Under the pieces are notes generated by a model. The model made no database searches. It was not told the DNA's origin and saw only the letters and a list, made by a program, of their open reading frames with translations. This document shows, piece after piece, positions 18,074-26,465 of a stretch of 64,000 nt of DNA. Each line of letters starts with the position of its first letter. Within the stretch, counting starts at the first letter, position 1. Both the position numbers and the translations under genes were made by a program. Source of the stretch: SVFI01 sp964519385. Its GTDB lineage: Bacteria > Bacillota > Clostridia > Lachnospirales > Lachnospiraceae. The stretch lies in assembly GCA_964519385.1 (NCBI GenBank), contig CAZFLR010000001.1, positions 219,342 through 283,341 of the forward strand. Reading direction: 5' to 3'.

Positions 18074-19165
18074 TTACTGTAAATCTGCTTCTGTGTAGTA
18101 TCCTGAATCAATTAACAGTTCTTTGTAGTTGTTTGCATCTGCGAATACCGGCTCGCAAAGGTATGAAGGAACGATTCCTGTTCCGTTGTCGTAAGATTCT
18201 GTATCATTAACTTCAACTTCTTCTCCTGAAAGAATCTGTCCTACCATCTTAACAACCTGGCTTGCTAATGTACGTGTATCTTTGAAGATTGACATAGACT
18301 GTTTTCCGGCAATCATGTTCTTAACGTTAGCAACGTCACAGTCCTGACCTGTAATTACAGGATAGCTGCCTGTGTAGTTAGCTGCAAGAGCGTTAGAAGC
18401 ACCAAGTGCTGTAGAGTCGTTTGAGCAAAGAACTACGTCAATATTCTTTCCGTCAGCATAGTAAGAAGAAAGGATGTTTTCCATTCTCTTCTGAGCTTCT
18501 TCTGTAGACCAGTTTGCTGTAGCAACGTCTGCGAAATCTTTCTGTCCGGACTGGATTACTAACTTACCTGCTTCGATGTATGGATTAAGTACGTCCATTG
18601 CTCCGCCGTAGAAGAAGTTTGCGTTGTTGTCACCCGGGTCACCTGTGAATACTTCAAGATTGAAAGGACCTGCTGCGTTTTCAAGATCTAAAGCGTCAAC
18701 GATGTATTCACCCTGTTTTGTACCTACCATGTAGTTATCAAATGTAGCGTAGTAAGAAACTGCATCTGAATCCATGATAAGACGGTCATATGCGATAACC
18801 GGAATACCGGCTTCTTTTGCCTGGCTCATAACTGTTCCGAGTGAGCTTCCGTCGATAGAAGCAACTACAAGTACATCAACTCCTGATGTAATCATGTTTT
18901 CAATCTGAGATACCTGTGTAGCTGTATCATTTGAAGCATACTGTAAATCAACTGTATAACCTGCAGCTTCAAGTTCTTTCTGCATGTTTGAACCGTCCTG
19001 GTTCCATCTCTGTAAATCCTTTGTAGGCATTGCCACACCTACCAGACCTTTGTCACCGCCTGATGCTGCTGTTGTTGTAGAAGCGTCCTCAGAGCCGCCA
19101 CATCCAACTAACAAAGAAGCAACCATAGCAACACTAAGTAATGCGCTTAAAATTTTCTTTTTCAT
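18074..19165 (-). CDS. Sugar ABC transporter substrate-binding lipoprotein (ChvE/MmsE type)
   Basis: A 363-residue lipoprotein with signal peptide and lipobox LLVGCG (Cys near residue 22), a Ser/Thr/Ala-rich linker, then a type I periplasmic-binding fold. Family-typical segments are GVAMPTKDLQRWNQDG, VLVVASIDGSSLGTVMSQAKEAGIPVIAYDRLI and VITGQDCDVANVKNMIAGKQSMSIFKDTR. This is the ligand-capture subunit of the MmsAB transporter encoded just downstream. The likely ligands are aldoses such as galactose, glucose, xylose or arabinose, but sequence cannot decide. Ribosome site GGGAGG before ATG. Expression is probably controlled by the neighbouring two-component system. Confidence 0.92.
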   Translation of the reverse strand: MKKKILSALLSVAMVASLLVGCGGSEDASTTTAASGGDKGLVGVAMPTKDLQRWNQDGSNMQKELEAAGYTVDLQYASNDTATQVSQIENMITSGVDVLVVASIDGSSLGTVMSQAKEAGIPVIAYDRLIMDSDAVSYYATFDNYMVGTKQGEYIVDALDLENAAGPFNLEVFTGDPGDNNANFFYGGAMDVLNPYIEAGKLVIQSGQKDFADVATANWSTEEAQKRMENILSSYYADGKNIDVVLCSNDSTALGASNALAANYTGSYPVITGQDCDVANVKNMIAGKQSMSIFKDTRTLASQVVKMVGQILSGEEVEVNDTESYDNGTGIVPSYLCEPVFADANNYKELLIDSGYYTEADLQ

Positions 19166-19221
19166 TGTAAAGACCTCCCTAATAATTTTATCTGTAACAC
19201 GTTTATCTTTGCTACACCGTT

Positions 19222-19227
19222 ACTATA
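19222..19227 (-). promoter_or_regulatory. -10 box (TATAGT) of the ChvE-type transporter operon
   Basis: TATAGT on the minus strand lies about 57 bases before the gene, without a recognisable -35 at 17 bases. A weak -35 fits a promoter that needs an activator such as the AraC-type regulator nearby. An inverted repeat GTAAC-20-GTTAC overlaps the start region (19194-19223). Confidence 0.4.
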
Positions 19228-19287
19228 ACACATGAAGAATAGTAATTGTTTGCGAATATCTTTCATTTTTTATGAACTTCTCTGCGC

Positions 19288-19332
19288 AAAAAAAATAAAC
19301 GCTAGCACAAATTTGTTGTACATGCCAGCGTT
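19288..19332 (-). terminator. Rho-independent terminator after the second sugar-binding lipoprotein gene
   Basis: AACGCTGGCA (19332-19323) pairs with TGCTAGCGTT (19307-19298) through one G-U, followed on the minus strand by a long U run. It separates the sensing operon from the transporter operon. Confidence 0.78.
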
Positions 19333-19382
19333 TTTTACAAAATAATACTATTGCCTTTTCCTTTTTTCCGTGCACGTGCCCA

Positions 19383-20447
19383 CTAATGCTGCACGTTCAG
19401 ATAAACATCCTCTTCAAAGTGAAATCCCGAGTCTATAATGACCTCATTCATATTTTCGACGTTCACTGCAATTGGTTCGAGCACAACACCGGGAACCATG
19501 TAGGTGCCATCATTAAATTCCGAATAGGAGGCATCTGCATCCGTGGCAGAAACTTCCTTTCCCTCCGCGAGAAAACACGCATACTCCGCAGCCTTCTGCG
19601 CCAGCTTTTCCACCGGCTTGTACACTGTCATGACCTGCGTACCCTCCACAATTCTCTGGCATGCCTCCAGGTCAGCATCCTGTCCGACAATTTTAATCTT
19701 GCCGGCCAGACGGTTCTCCGACAGCGTGCGTATCACGTTCGTTGCAATCATGTCATTTCCGCACATAATAGCGTCCACATCATCCAGAAGCTGAAGATTT
19801 TCATTGATATAGGCAGAGGCCAGCTCCGCCTTCCATCCGTCTGCATGCATGATATCGGCAATTTCTATTTCGTTTTCCTCCATCACTCTGCAAAATCCAT
19901 CTTCTATCATGGAAACGTTATTATCCGTCATCGGCCCGGCAAGCATAAGCACTCTTTTATTCGGCAGGTCACACTGTACCAGGGCATCTCCCATCAACGT
20001 GCCGACTTTTTCATTATCAAACGAAATGTACATATCCACATTGGCATCTTCAATCAGTCTGTCATAGGCAATCACCCGGATACCGGCTTCCTTTGCCTGT
20101 CGCACAACATCGGACAGTCCGCCGCAGTCAACCGCAACGATGACAATTACATCCACATCTTTTTCAATCAGGTACTGAATCTGGGAAATCTGTTCTGAAA
20201 GATCGCCGTTGGCATTCTGGACATTCACCTCCGCTCCGCGCGACTTGGCCTCTGAGACGAACACATCCCTGTCCTTCTGCCAGCGTTCAATCACAAAAGA
20301 ATCAAAGCTCATACCAATTCGGATTGCCTCCTCCGAATCCGTGCGTTCCTCGACCACCGGCTCCTCCGTACCCGCACAGCCGGTCATTGTCAGTACAAGT
20401 GTCATGCCGAGCATCCATGCAGTAATTAATCGCAAAGGACTTTTCAT
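19383..20447 (-). CDS. Second sugar-binding lipoprotein (XylF-like) in the sensing operon
   Basis: 354 residues with a signal peptide and lipobox LTMTGCAG (Cys near 24), then a type I periplasmic-binding fold: IGMSFDSFVIERWQKDRD, VIVIVAVDCGGLSDVV, GIRVIAYDRLIEDANVDMYI, KIVGQDADLEACQRI. It resembles the ChvE-like protein 200 bases downstream but is clearly diverged. Its ATG overlaps the stop of the response-regulator gene (ATGA), so it is made together with the regulator. No permease or ATPase is in its operon. It may feed the MmsAB transporter as an alternative receptor or serve as a soluble ligand sensor; I cannot choose between these. Confidence 0.85.
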   Translation of the reverse strand: MKSPLRLITAWMLGMTLVLTMTGCAGTEEPVVEERTDSEEAIRIGMSFDSFVIERWQKDRDVFVSEAKSRGAEVNVQNANGDLSEQISQIQYLIEKDVDVIVIVAVDCGGLSDVVRQAKEAGIRVIAYDRLIEDANVDMYISFDNEKVGTLMGDALVQCDLPNKRVLMLAGPMTDNNVSMIEDGFCRVMEENEIEIADIMHADGWKAELASAYINENLQLLDDVDAIMCGNDMIATNVIRTLSENRLAGKIKIVGQDADLEACQRIVEGTQVMTVYKPVEKLAQKAAEYACFLAEGKEVSATDADASYSEFNDGTYMVPGVVLEPIAVNVENMNEVIIDSGFHFEEDVYLNVQH

Positions 20448-22039
20448 TTTTTTCCCTCCTTATATTCCGTCGGGGTTACACCTACATTTTTCTTAAATGT
20501 CCGGCTAAAATAGTTCGGATCCGAATATCCCACTTCACCACAAATTTCCTTAATGCTGAGCTCCGATCCCTGCAGAAGCTCTTTTGCCTTGGTGATACGG
20601 ATATTCGTCACATATTCGATAAAGTTTTCTCCGGTCTCTTCCTTAAATATTTTGCTGAAATAATACGGGCTGATATCCACCTCGCGCGATACGTCATCCA
20701 GTGATATGTCCTTATTATAACGCGCTCCGATATACTCCTTTGCCTTGTCAATGACGCTGCTTGACTGCTGCTCCTTACGAAGCATGATATTTCTGCAGGA
20801 AACCGTCAGCTTATCCGTAAACCATTTCCTGAGCTGTTCATAATTATCACAGGCAAGAACATCCGGCAGATAATCCTTTCTCGAGCGGAACTGATATACC
20901 CGTCCGGCATTGGAATACGCGATATGTTCTCCCCACAGGACAAATTCCAGTGCCTTTAGCTTAATATCCATCGGACAGTCTGCATAGTTATCCACCATCC
21001 AGTCAAAAAACTGATTTGCGGAAACAAGCATCGTGTTGATGTCTCCCTTCTCCAGTTTTTCAAACATATTTCTTTCCACCTCGACCGGATAATTCTCTTC
21101 ATAATCACATCCAATCGGAAGGTCATCCGCATGCGCCACCGTTCCGGTGGTCGTTGTAAGCGAGTCAATTGCTTCATTATAGGATTCCATCGCTCCCGAG
21201 AGAGGCCGTATGGTTCCGAATCCGGCGCGGAATGCCACATCAAAATGCTGTCTGAGTTTTCGCACCATCACCCTGGCCTTCTCAATAATTTCAATTCGCT
21301 CATTATAATCAAATTTATCCGCCTCTGACGGGACAAAAACAGCGATTTTATTCGCCATGACAGAGCCGACAACACCAGGAAAATAGCTTTTTATAACTTC
21401 CCTGATTTCGCGGAGACGACTCTGCAGACGCACGCTCGTTCCGACGGCGTTCGTCATATGGTTTCCCTCCTGACTTTCTCCGAAGACAAGCACCATCATA
21501 TAACCGTGGTCTGCTTCAATTCCGAGAAGCCGTTTGAAATTATCAATATCTTCTTCAAAAAACTCCTGAAACAAAAGATTCTGTACCAGACCGTTTTCAA
21601 TAATCGGAATGACCGTCTCCATCTTTTCACGGATGATAAGCTCCTGACTCCGCTTGTCCCTATCTCTGTCAATCTGACGCATGGCCCGGCGTACAACCTC
21701 TATGATTTTTGCCCGGTCCATCGGCTTGTTCAAATATTCCATGACACCGAGATTGATTGCCTCCTTTGCATAATCAAACTTATCATATGCCGACATGACA
21801 ATAAAAATAGTACCGGCACTGGTCGCACGTATTTCACGCATGGCCTCTATTCCGTTGATTCCCGGCATCTGGATATCCATAATCGCAATGTCCGGCCTGA
21901 ATCTTTCCGCAAGTTCAATGACGCTGCGCCCTGTTTTTGCAGATTCAATCACACAGTCGTCTCCAAATTCTTTTGTTAATATGAACTGAAGGGAATCAAT
22001 CACAATTCCTTCATCATCCGCGAGCATTATCTTATACAT
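20444..22039 (-). CDS. YesN-like response regulator with AraC-type DNA-binding domain
   Basis: 531 residues. The receiver domain (1-120) has the acidic pocket ADDE at 7-10, the phospho-acceptor Asp55 in IMDIQMPG, and the conserved Lys in EYLNKPMD. A long middle region of about 250 residues follows, then a double helix-turn-helix AraC domain in the last 100 residues (LDDVSREVDISPYYFSKIFKEE and IKEICGEVGYSDPNYFSRTF). Its partner kinase ends 17 bases upstream. It probably activates the adjacent sugar transporter operon; this is inferred from position. Confidence 0.94.
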   Translation of the reverse strand: MYKIMLADDEGIVIDSLQFILTKEFGDDCVIESAKTGRSVIELAERFRPDIAIMDIQMPGINGIEAMREIRATSAGTIFIVMSAYDKFDYAKEAINLGVMEYLNKPMDRAKIIEVVRRAMRQIDRDRDKRSQELIIREKMETVIPIIENGLVQNLLFQEFFEEDIDNFKRLLGIEADHGYMMVLVFGESQEGNHMTNAVGTSVRLQSRLREIREVIKSYFPGVVGSVMANKIAVFVPSEADKFDYNERIEIIEKARVMVRKLRQHFDVAFRAGFGTIRPLSGAMESYNEAIDSLTTTTGTVAHADDLPIGCDYEENYPVEVERNMFEKLEKGDINTMLVSANQFFDWMVDNYADCPMDIKLKALEFVLWGEHIAYSNAGRVYQFRSRKDYLPDVLACDNYEQLRKWFTDKLTVSCRNIMLRKEQQSSSVIDKAKEYIGARYNKDISLDDVSREVDISPYYFSKIFKEETGENFIEYVTNIRITKAKELLQGSELSIKEICGEVGYSDPNYFSRTFKKNVGVTPTEYKEGKK

Positions 22040-22056
22040 AGTTTTTCCTTTCCCTT

Positions 22057-23544
22057 TTACACCTCTTCATACGGAACGGTAATATATACGCTGGTTCCCT
22101 TTCCCGGGCCGTCGCTCACAATTTCAAATCTGTCCTTTCCTTCAAAAAACAGATGCAGCCTTTCCATCACATTATTCAGGCCAACTCCGTTGGAATCCGA
22201 GGAGTTCTCCGCCGGCTGGAACCGCCCCTTCATAACCGCTTCAACTCGTTCCTGCTCCATGCCTGCACCGTTGTCACTGATGCAGATGCAGACACTTCCT
22301 TCCTGTCCGGATACCGACAGCGTAATATGACCTTCCCATGTGATATCCCGAATACCGTAATTGACGCTGTTTTCCACAATCGGCTGAAGAATCATACTCG
22401 GCACCTTGATGTGCAAAAGTTCTTCCTCAATTTCCTTTGAAAAATGAATGTCTCCGGAAAACCGCACATTTAAAATATAGATATAGTTGTCAACGAGTCG
22501 TATTTCATCCGCCAGCGTCACAATATCATTGTCCTTCTTTATATTGTAACGGAAAAAAGCAGCCATATTCTGAATGTAATCGTAGGTCCTGTCCGCGCTT
22601 TCCATCATCGCAAGCTGCGCGCCGGCATTTAATGTATTAAACAGAAAATGAGGGTTAATCTGCGCCTGAAGATATTTTAGCTGTGCATCCTTCAGATGCG
22701 CCTCCATCTTCAGTTCCTTTTCTTTCATATTCTGTTCATTTTCCATACTCTCACGAAGCTTCTTAATATAATCCCTGACATTGATTACCATCTGGTTAAA
22801 TGCCGAGGTTACGATTCCCACCTCATCATTGAAGCTGACCGGAACGACCTCAACGTCAAGATTCCCCCTCGACACCTGATCGGCCACACCGGAAAGCTCA
22901 AGAAGCGGTCTTGTGATCGAGCCGGTAACCAGAACAACCAGCAGCAGATTAAACACTCCGAGAATTACAAAAACCGAAATACTGAACCACTCCCAATACC
23001 TCAGAGAAGAAGAAAGCACTTCATAGCTTTCTGTATTCATACGGAATTTCTCACTGTTGAGTGCAGCAAGATATGTTTCAAGGTATTTATAAAGCCCGGT
23101 CGCTTCATCGTAATAAACCTTGTATTTTTCAACATTTCGTCCCCGTTTTGCCTCAATGGTCTTCGCCGTAAGTTCCAGGTAACTTTCTGACATATAACGG
23201 ATATTTCGCTCCATAAGCTTTAAGCTGTTATCCGTGGTTTTGTTCTCAAGCTCATCAACCAGTCCCGCGAATTCCTCTTCATGGCGGTAATAGTCCTCCA
23301 TCGCATCCGATGTTTTAGTGTTCAGATATTCGGTCATACTGCCCTGTACCCTCTCAAGAACATCCGTCATCGTATTGAGCTTCACGTTGCTGATATAAAT
23401 TTCATCCAGTCTTCGCGTGATATGGTTGATGTTATAAAACATATATGTGTTGAGGATAAGAAGAATCAGGGAGGTCAGCACAAAGACAATAACAAACTTT
23501 ATCCGAATAGAAAGATTCGCAATCGATTTAGTCAGTTTCTTCAT
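22057..23544 (-). CDS. YesM-like sensor histidine kinase
   Basis: A 495-residue membrane kinase. There are two transmembrane segments, near residues 20-42 and 195-217, and between them a helical extracellular sensor of about 150 residues. A HAMP linker follows (ITRPLLELSGVADQVSRGNLDVEV), then a coiled coil, the His-kinase box QAQINPHFLFNTLN and an ATPase domain with DNGAGM and GVGLNNVMERL. The His-kinase type is the LytS/YesM class. I start at ATG 23544 behind GAGGAAGGTGG; it overlaps the stop of the upstream membrane-bound binding-protein gene by 17 bases. The longer TTG frame at 23571 is less likely. The sensor domain probably reads the neighbouring sugar-binding protein. Confidence 0.94.
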   Translation of the reverse strand: MKKLTKSIANLSIRIKFVIVFVLTSLILLILNTYMFYNINHITRRLDEIYISNVKLNTMTDVLERVQGSMTEYLNTKTSDAMEDYYRHEEEFAGLVDELENKTTDNSLKLMERNIRYMSESYLELTAKTIEAKRGRNVEKYKVYYDEATGLYKYLETYLAALNSEKFRMNTESYEVLSSSLRYWEWFSISVFVILGVFNLLLVVLVTGSITRPLLELSGVADQVSRGNLDVEVVPVSFNDEVGIVTSAFNQMVINVRDYIKKLRESMENEQNMKEKELKMEAHLKDAQLKYLQAQINPHFLFNTLNAGAQLAMMESADRTYDYIQNMAAFFRYNIKKDNDIVTLADEIRLVDNYIYILNVRFSGDIHFSKEIEEELLHIKVPSMILQPIVENSVNYGIRDITWEGHITLSVSGQEGSVCICISDNGAGMEQERVEAVMKGRFQPAENSSDSNGVGLNNVMERLHLFFEGKDRFEIVSDGPGKGTSVYITVPYEEV

Positions 23545-24586
23545 CCGCACCACCTTCCTCGATTTCTTCAAGCGACTTCTTATTTATCAGGGATAAATCC
23601 ACTCCGTAGTAGTCGCTCACATATCCGCTTTCTGCATACTCATTCAACGCATCCACACAATATCTTCCCATTTGCCCGGTGTTAATGGAAATTGTCGAAT
23701 AAATAATCTCTTTTTTTATTGCCGACAAAATGGTATCGGATGCATAATATCCGATAATCTCGACCTGACCGACCTTATTGTAATCAACCACCGTCTGATA
23801 TACACAGGTTGTATTTTGTTCATTCAGGCAGACAATAATGTCCGGCATCATCTCGGATTTCATAAAAATATCACGGATGGACTCCTCGGCGGCGAACATG
23901 GAATCGTTCTCTATCTGCGCCGTGTTCACCGTAATCTTGTAATCCATTCCCTGTATCTGAATGCTCTCACGAATCGCACCGATTAAAGTATTTCTGCTTC
24001 CGTCCGTCTTTTCCTTGTCCAGAAGCACGAGAACCGTATAATCCCTCTCTTCTTTTTTCTTTACAATTTCACATATCTGTTCCCCGTACTCAATCCCGAG
24101 ATTATAGCTGCTCACACCGATATAGCTTTGACGCAGCCCTTCCGGATTGTCATACAGTGCCGTCACAACCGGTATTCCAGCCTCATGTGCCGAGCGGATC
24201 TGCTGCTCCATGGACGAAGATTCATCCGCCTCCACAATGATGCCATCCACCTTGGCACTGACCGCTATCTCCATCAAATCCTCTTTTGTGTAATCCGAGC
24301 TGAGATTTTCGCCGAACATTTCCACATAAGCTCCGCTTCTCTGCGCTTCCTCACATGCCCCCTGATAGACGCTTTTCCAGAAAACATCCTCCCTGTTATC
24401 CGTAATCATAACGTAATATTTATCATACGTGCTGTATGACAGGGAATCTGAAAGCTCTGAGCTCTCCTGTATTTTTTCTTTAAAATAAAGCATGCTGCAA
24501 AGGACCAGGATAATCATAAACAATCCCAGTCCGATACAGCATACTCTTATCCATTTCATTGATTTTTTTTCCGGTCTTTTTTTCAT
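23528..24586 (-). CDS. Membrane-anchored sugar-binding sensor protein (XylFII-like)
   Basis: 352 residues. One N-terminal transmembrane helix (about 12-34, WIRVCCIGLGLFMIILVLCS) has no lipobox, so it is an uncleaved anchor rather than a lipoprotein. A type I periplasmic-binding fold follows (YVMITDNREDVFWKSVYQGA, VDGIIVEADESSSMEQQI, AGIPVVTALYDNP, DIIVCLNEQNTTCVYQTV). It is the first gene of a run continuing with a YesM-like kinase, a YesN-like regulator and another binding protein. In Clostridium beijerinckii a comparable anchored xylose-binding protein, XylFII, acts as co-sensor for a LytS kinase; the same role is inferred here. It starts 6 bases after corA ends, with TAGGAAG as ribosome site. 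Confidence 0.82.
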   Translation of the reverse strand: MKKRPEKKSMKWIRVCCIGLGLFMIILVLCSMLYFKEKIQESSELSDSLSYSTYDKYYVMITDNREDVFWKSVYQGACEEAQRSGAYVEMFGENLSSDYTKEDLMEIAVSAKVDGIIVEADESSSMEQQIRSAHEAGIPVVTALYDNPEGLRQSYIGVSSYNLGIEYGEQICEIVKKKEERDYTVLVLLDKEKTDGSRNTLIGAIRESIQIQGMDYKITVNTAQIENDSMFAAEESIRDIFMKSEMMPDIIVCLNEQNTTCVYQTVVDYNKVGQVEIIGYYASDTILSAIKKEIIYSTISINTGQMGRYCVDALNEYAESGYVSDYYGVDLSLINKKSLEEIEEGGADEETD

Positions 24587-24592
24587 AACTTC

Positions 24593-25537
24593 CTACAGCA
24601 TCTTCTTTTTCTTTAAAATCAAGAGCGCGATAACACAGATGGACGCAATCATTATACAAATTATATAAAATCCATATGGTGTCGTTGATAACGGCATCCA
24701 GTCCGGGCTCACATTCATTCCGTAGATTCCGGAAATAATCGTCGGTATCGCCATAACAAGCGTCACACAGGTGAGAAGCTTCATGGCATTATTCAAACGG
24801 TTATTTAAAATGGTTGAGACGAGCTCTCTTGCACCCTGAATAATATCTCTGTAAATATTGGTCATCTCAATCGCCTGCCGGTTTTCGACTATGACATCAT
24901 CCAGGAGTTCCTTATCCTCCGGATACTGTTCAATCCTCTCATATCTCGTCAGACGCTCCAGTACGATACGGTTCGCAGAAAGGGAGGTCGCGAAATAGAC
25001 AAGGTTGGTCTCAAGCTCGTGAAGGTGAATCAAATCCGTATCTTCCGTATCGTCCACACTGACTCTGTGCTCAATCTCAGCTCTCCGTTTATCTATTACC
25101 CTCAGGTATGCCTGATACAGATTCGTCGTCCGCAAAAGAATCTGGTATACAAAACGCATCTTTTTCTTTGTCGAAAAACCACGCATTAAATTTTGCGAAA
25201 AATGTGTCAGTATGGCGGTCTCCGTGCCACAAACCGTGATAATTGCATTTTTAACCAGTAAAATACCTAGCGGAATTGTCGTATATGCATTCTGTTCATT
25301 ACGAACCTCAGCGGAAGGGATATCGACAAGTATGAGAGTATATCCGTCTTCAAGCTGGACACGGGAGCTCTCCTCATCATCGAGTGCAGCCTTCATATCA
25401 TTTACGTCAATTCCGTACTGCTTGGCCGTCTCCACAATCTCATCCATATCGGGCGAGACCAGATTCACCCAAACATCCGGTTCAAAATCATTTAACAGCG
25501 ATAATTTTCCATTGTCAGTTTTATAAATATACCGCAT
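24593..25537 (-). CDS. corA: CorA-family divalent cation transporter
   Basis: A 314-residue CorA homologue. A large cytoplasmic alpha/beta domain is followed by a long helix and two C-terminal transmembrane helices. The selectivity motif YGMNV lies at the end of the first (SGIYGMNVSPDW, near residue 280), and the C terminus is a basic KKKKML. CorA channels carry Mg2+ and sometimes Co2+ or Ni2+. The start is ATG at 25537 with GGAGGTGAGAGT upstream. It lies 6 bases upstream of the membrane-bound sugar-binding gene, so read-through into the sensing operon is possible. Confidence 0.93.
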   Translation of the reverse strand: MRYIYKTDNGKLSLLNDFEPDVWVNLVSPDMDEIVETAKQYGIDVNDMKAALDDEESSRVQLEDGYTLILVDIPSAEVRNEQNAYTTIPLGILLVKNAIITVCGTETAILTHFSQNLMRGFSTKKKMRFVYQILLRTTNLYQAYLRVIDKRRAEIEHRVSVDDTEDTDLIHLHELETNLVYFATSLSANRIVLERLTRYERIEQYPEDKELLDDVIVENRQAIEMTNIYRDIIQGARELVSTILNNRLNNAMKLLTCVTLVMAIPTIISGIYGMNVSPDWMPLSTTPYGFYIICIMIASICVIALLILKKKKML

Positions 25538-25563
25538 ACTCTCACCTCCAAGTCATATTCCAG

Positions 25564-25592
25564 CCCATTATGTTTTAGTATAACACATTTCT
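25564..25592 (-). promoter_or_regulatory. Probable promoter for corA
   Basis: TATACT on the minus strand (within about 25575-25585) in the context TGTTATACT, with a weak -35 (TAGACC) 17 bases upstream. Exact edges are approximate. Confidence 0.4.
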
Positions 25593-25620
25593 GTCGGTCG
25601 GTCTATTTGAAATAAAAGGA

Positions 25621-25649
25621 TTGTGCTTCAATCCCTTTTATGCTATTAT
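25621..25649 (+). promoter_or_regulatory. Extended sigma-A promoter of the ECF S-component gene
   Basis: TTGTGC (25621-25626) and TATTAT (25644-25649), spacer 17, with TG two bases before the -10. Transcription would start near 25656, leaving a leader of about 168 bases. Confidence 0.7.
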
Positions 25650-25655
25650 ATCTGC

Positions 25656-25823
25656 GTTAAAATTAACTTTCCGGTACAAGGTCGGACGGTATCCGGCACC
25701 TGACAGTTGCAGGAAGCCATAACGGAGCCTTCGATTATATCCGCCGGAAATCAGCATCGTATCCTCTCGCTGTGCATCCCCGATGCCATGCGAAAATCAA
25801 AGGAACGAGAGCAGGAGGTAAAT
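25656..25823 (+). promoter_or_regulatory. Structured leader RNA, candidate riboswitch with pseudoknot at the ribosome site
   Basis: The leader of the ECF S-component gene has three supported pairings: TCCGGC 25692-25697 with GCCGGA 25743-25748, enclosing a CCTG/CAGG hairpin (25699-25702 with 25710-25713); GCATCG 25754-25759 with CGATGC 25781-25786; and CTCTCG 25764-25769, in the loop of that hairpin, with CGAGAG 25806-25811. The last is a pseudoknot that ends two bases before the GGAGG ribosome site (25814-25818). This is the layout of a translational riboswitch. I could not match it to TPP, FMN, cobalamin, THF or preQ1-I from memory. Confidence 0.5.
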
Positions 25824-26465
25824 ATGAAATCAAGAACCCAAAACCAGCAGATGGTGCTCACTGCACTTTTCACTGCAATCATCATTCTGATGGCATTTGT
25901 GCCATTCCTCGGTTACATCAATCTGGTAGTAATTAAAGCAACTCTTATACATGTTCCGGTCATTATCGGTTCCATCATACTCGGCCCGAAAAAAGGCGGC
26001 TTCTTAGGATTTGTCTTCGGTGCAACATCCCTGATTAACAACACCTTTAATCCCAGCCTTTTATCGTTTGCCTTTTCACCTTTTTATTCCATCGGAGAAA
26101 TCGGAGGCGACTTCTGGTCCGTCGTTATCTGCTTTGTACCGCGTATTCTGGTAGGCGTAATTCCATACTTTGTATATACAGGTATCAAAAAGTTCCTCAA
26201 ATACAGAAAAGGAAGCGACTATATCGCGCTTCCCGTTGCAAGCGTCATCGGAGCCTTCACCAATACACTGCTCGTCATGAATTTAATTTATTTCTGCTTT
26301 GCAAACGAGTTCGCAGCCGTAAAAAACATTGCCCTTGATGCTGTCTATGCTGCGATTCTCGGCATTATCGCAGCCAACGGTATTCCCGAAGCCATTGTGG
26401 CCGCCGTACTTTGTACTGCTGTCTGCAAAGCATTGTTCGCACTGTTAAGAAAACAGAATATCTAA
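25824..26465 (+). CDS. ECF transporter S component, vitamin-type, substrate unassigned
   Basis: 213 residues and about six transmembrane helices. The start is ATG at 25824 after GCAGGAGGTAAAT; the frame is open further upstream to 25707 but that part is the structured leader. Residues GYINLVVIKATLIHVPVIIGS and LGPKKGGFLGFVFGATSLINNTFNP are typical of one group of ECF S components. These integral-membrane proteins bind a vitamin or cofactor precursor and share an energising EcfAA'T module encoded elsewhere. Pantothenate is one possibility I recall for this group, but I cannot confirm it. The stop overlaps the end of the convergent Dus gene by four bases. Confidence 0.85.
   Translation: MKSRTQNQQMVLTALFTAIIILMAFVPFLGYINLVVIKATLIHVPVIIGSIILGPKKGGFLGFVFGATSLINNTFNPSLLSFAFSPFYSIGEIGGDFWSVVICFVPRILVGVIPYFVYTGIKKFLKYRKGSDYIALPVASVIGAFTNTLLVMNLIYFCFANEFAAVKNIALDAVYAAILGIIAANGIPEAIVAAVLCTAVCKALFALLRKQNI

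Noticed and set aside
19190..19240. CcpA cre site near the transporter promoter
   Set aside because: TGTAACACGTTTAT has the CG at the wrong place for TGWAANCGNTNWCA.
25656..25823. TPP, FMN or cobalamin riboswitch
   Set aside because: The conserved core strings of those classes, for example CUGAGA with ACCUGAUCUGG for TPP, are not there.
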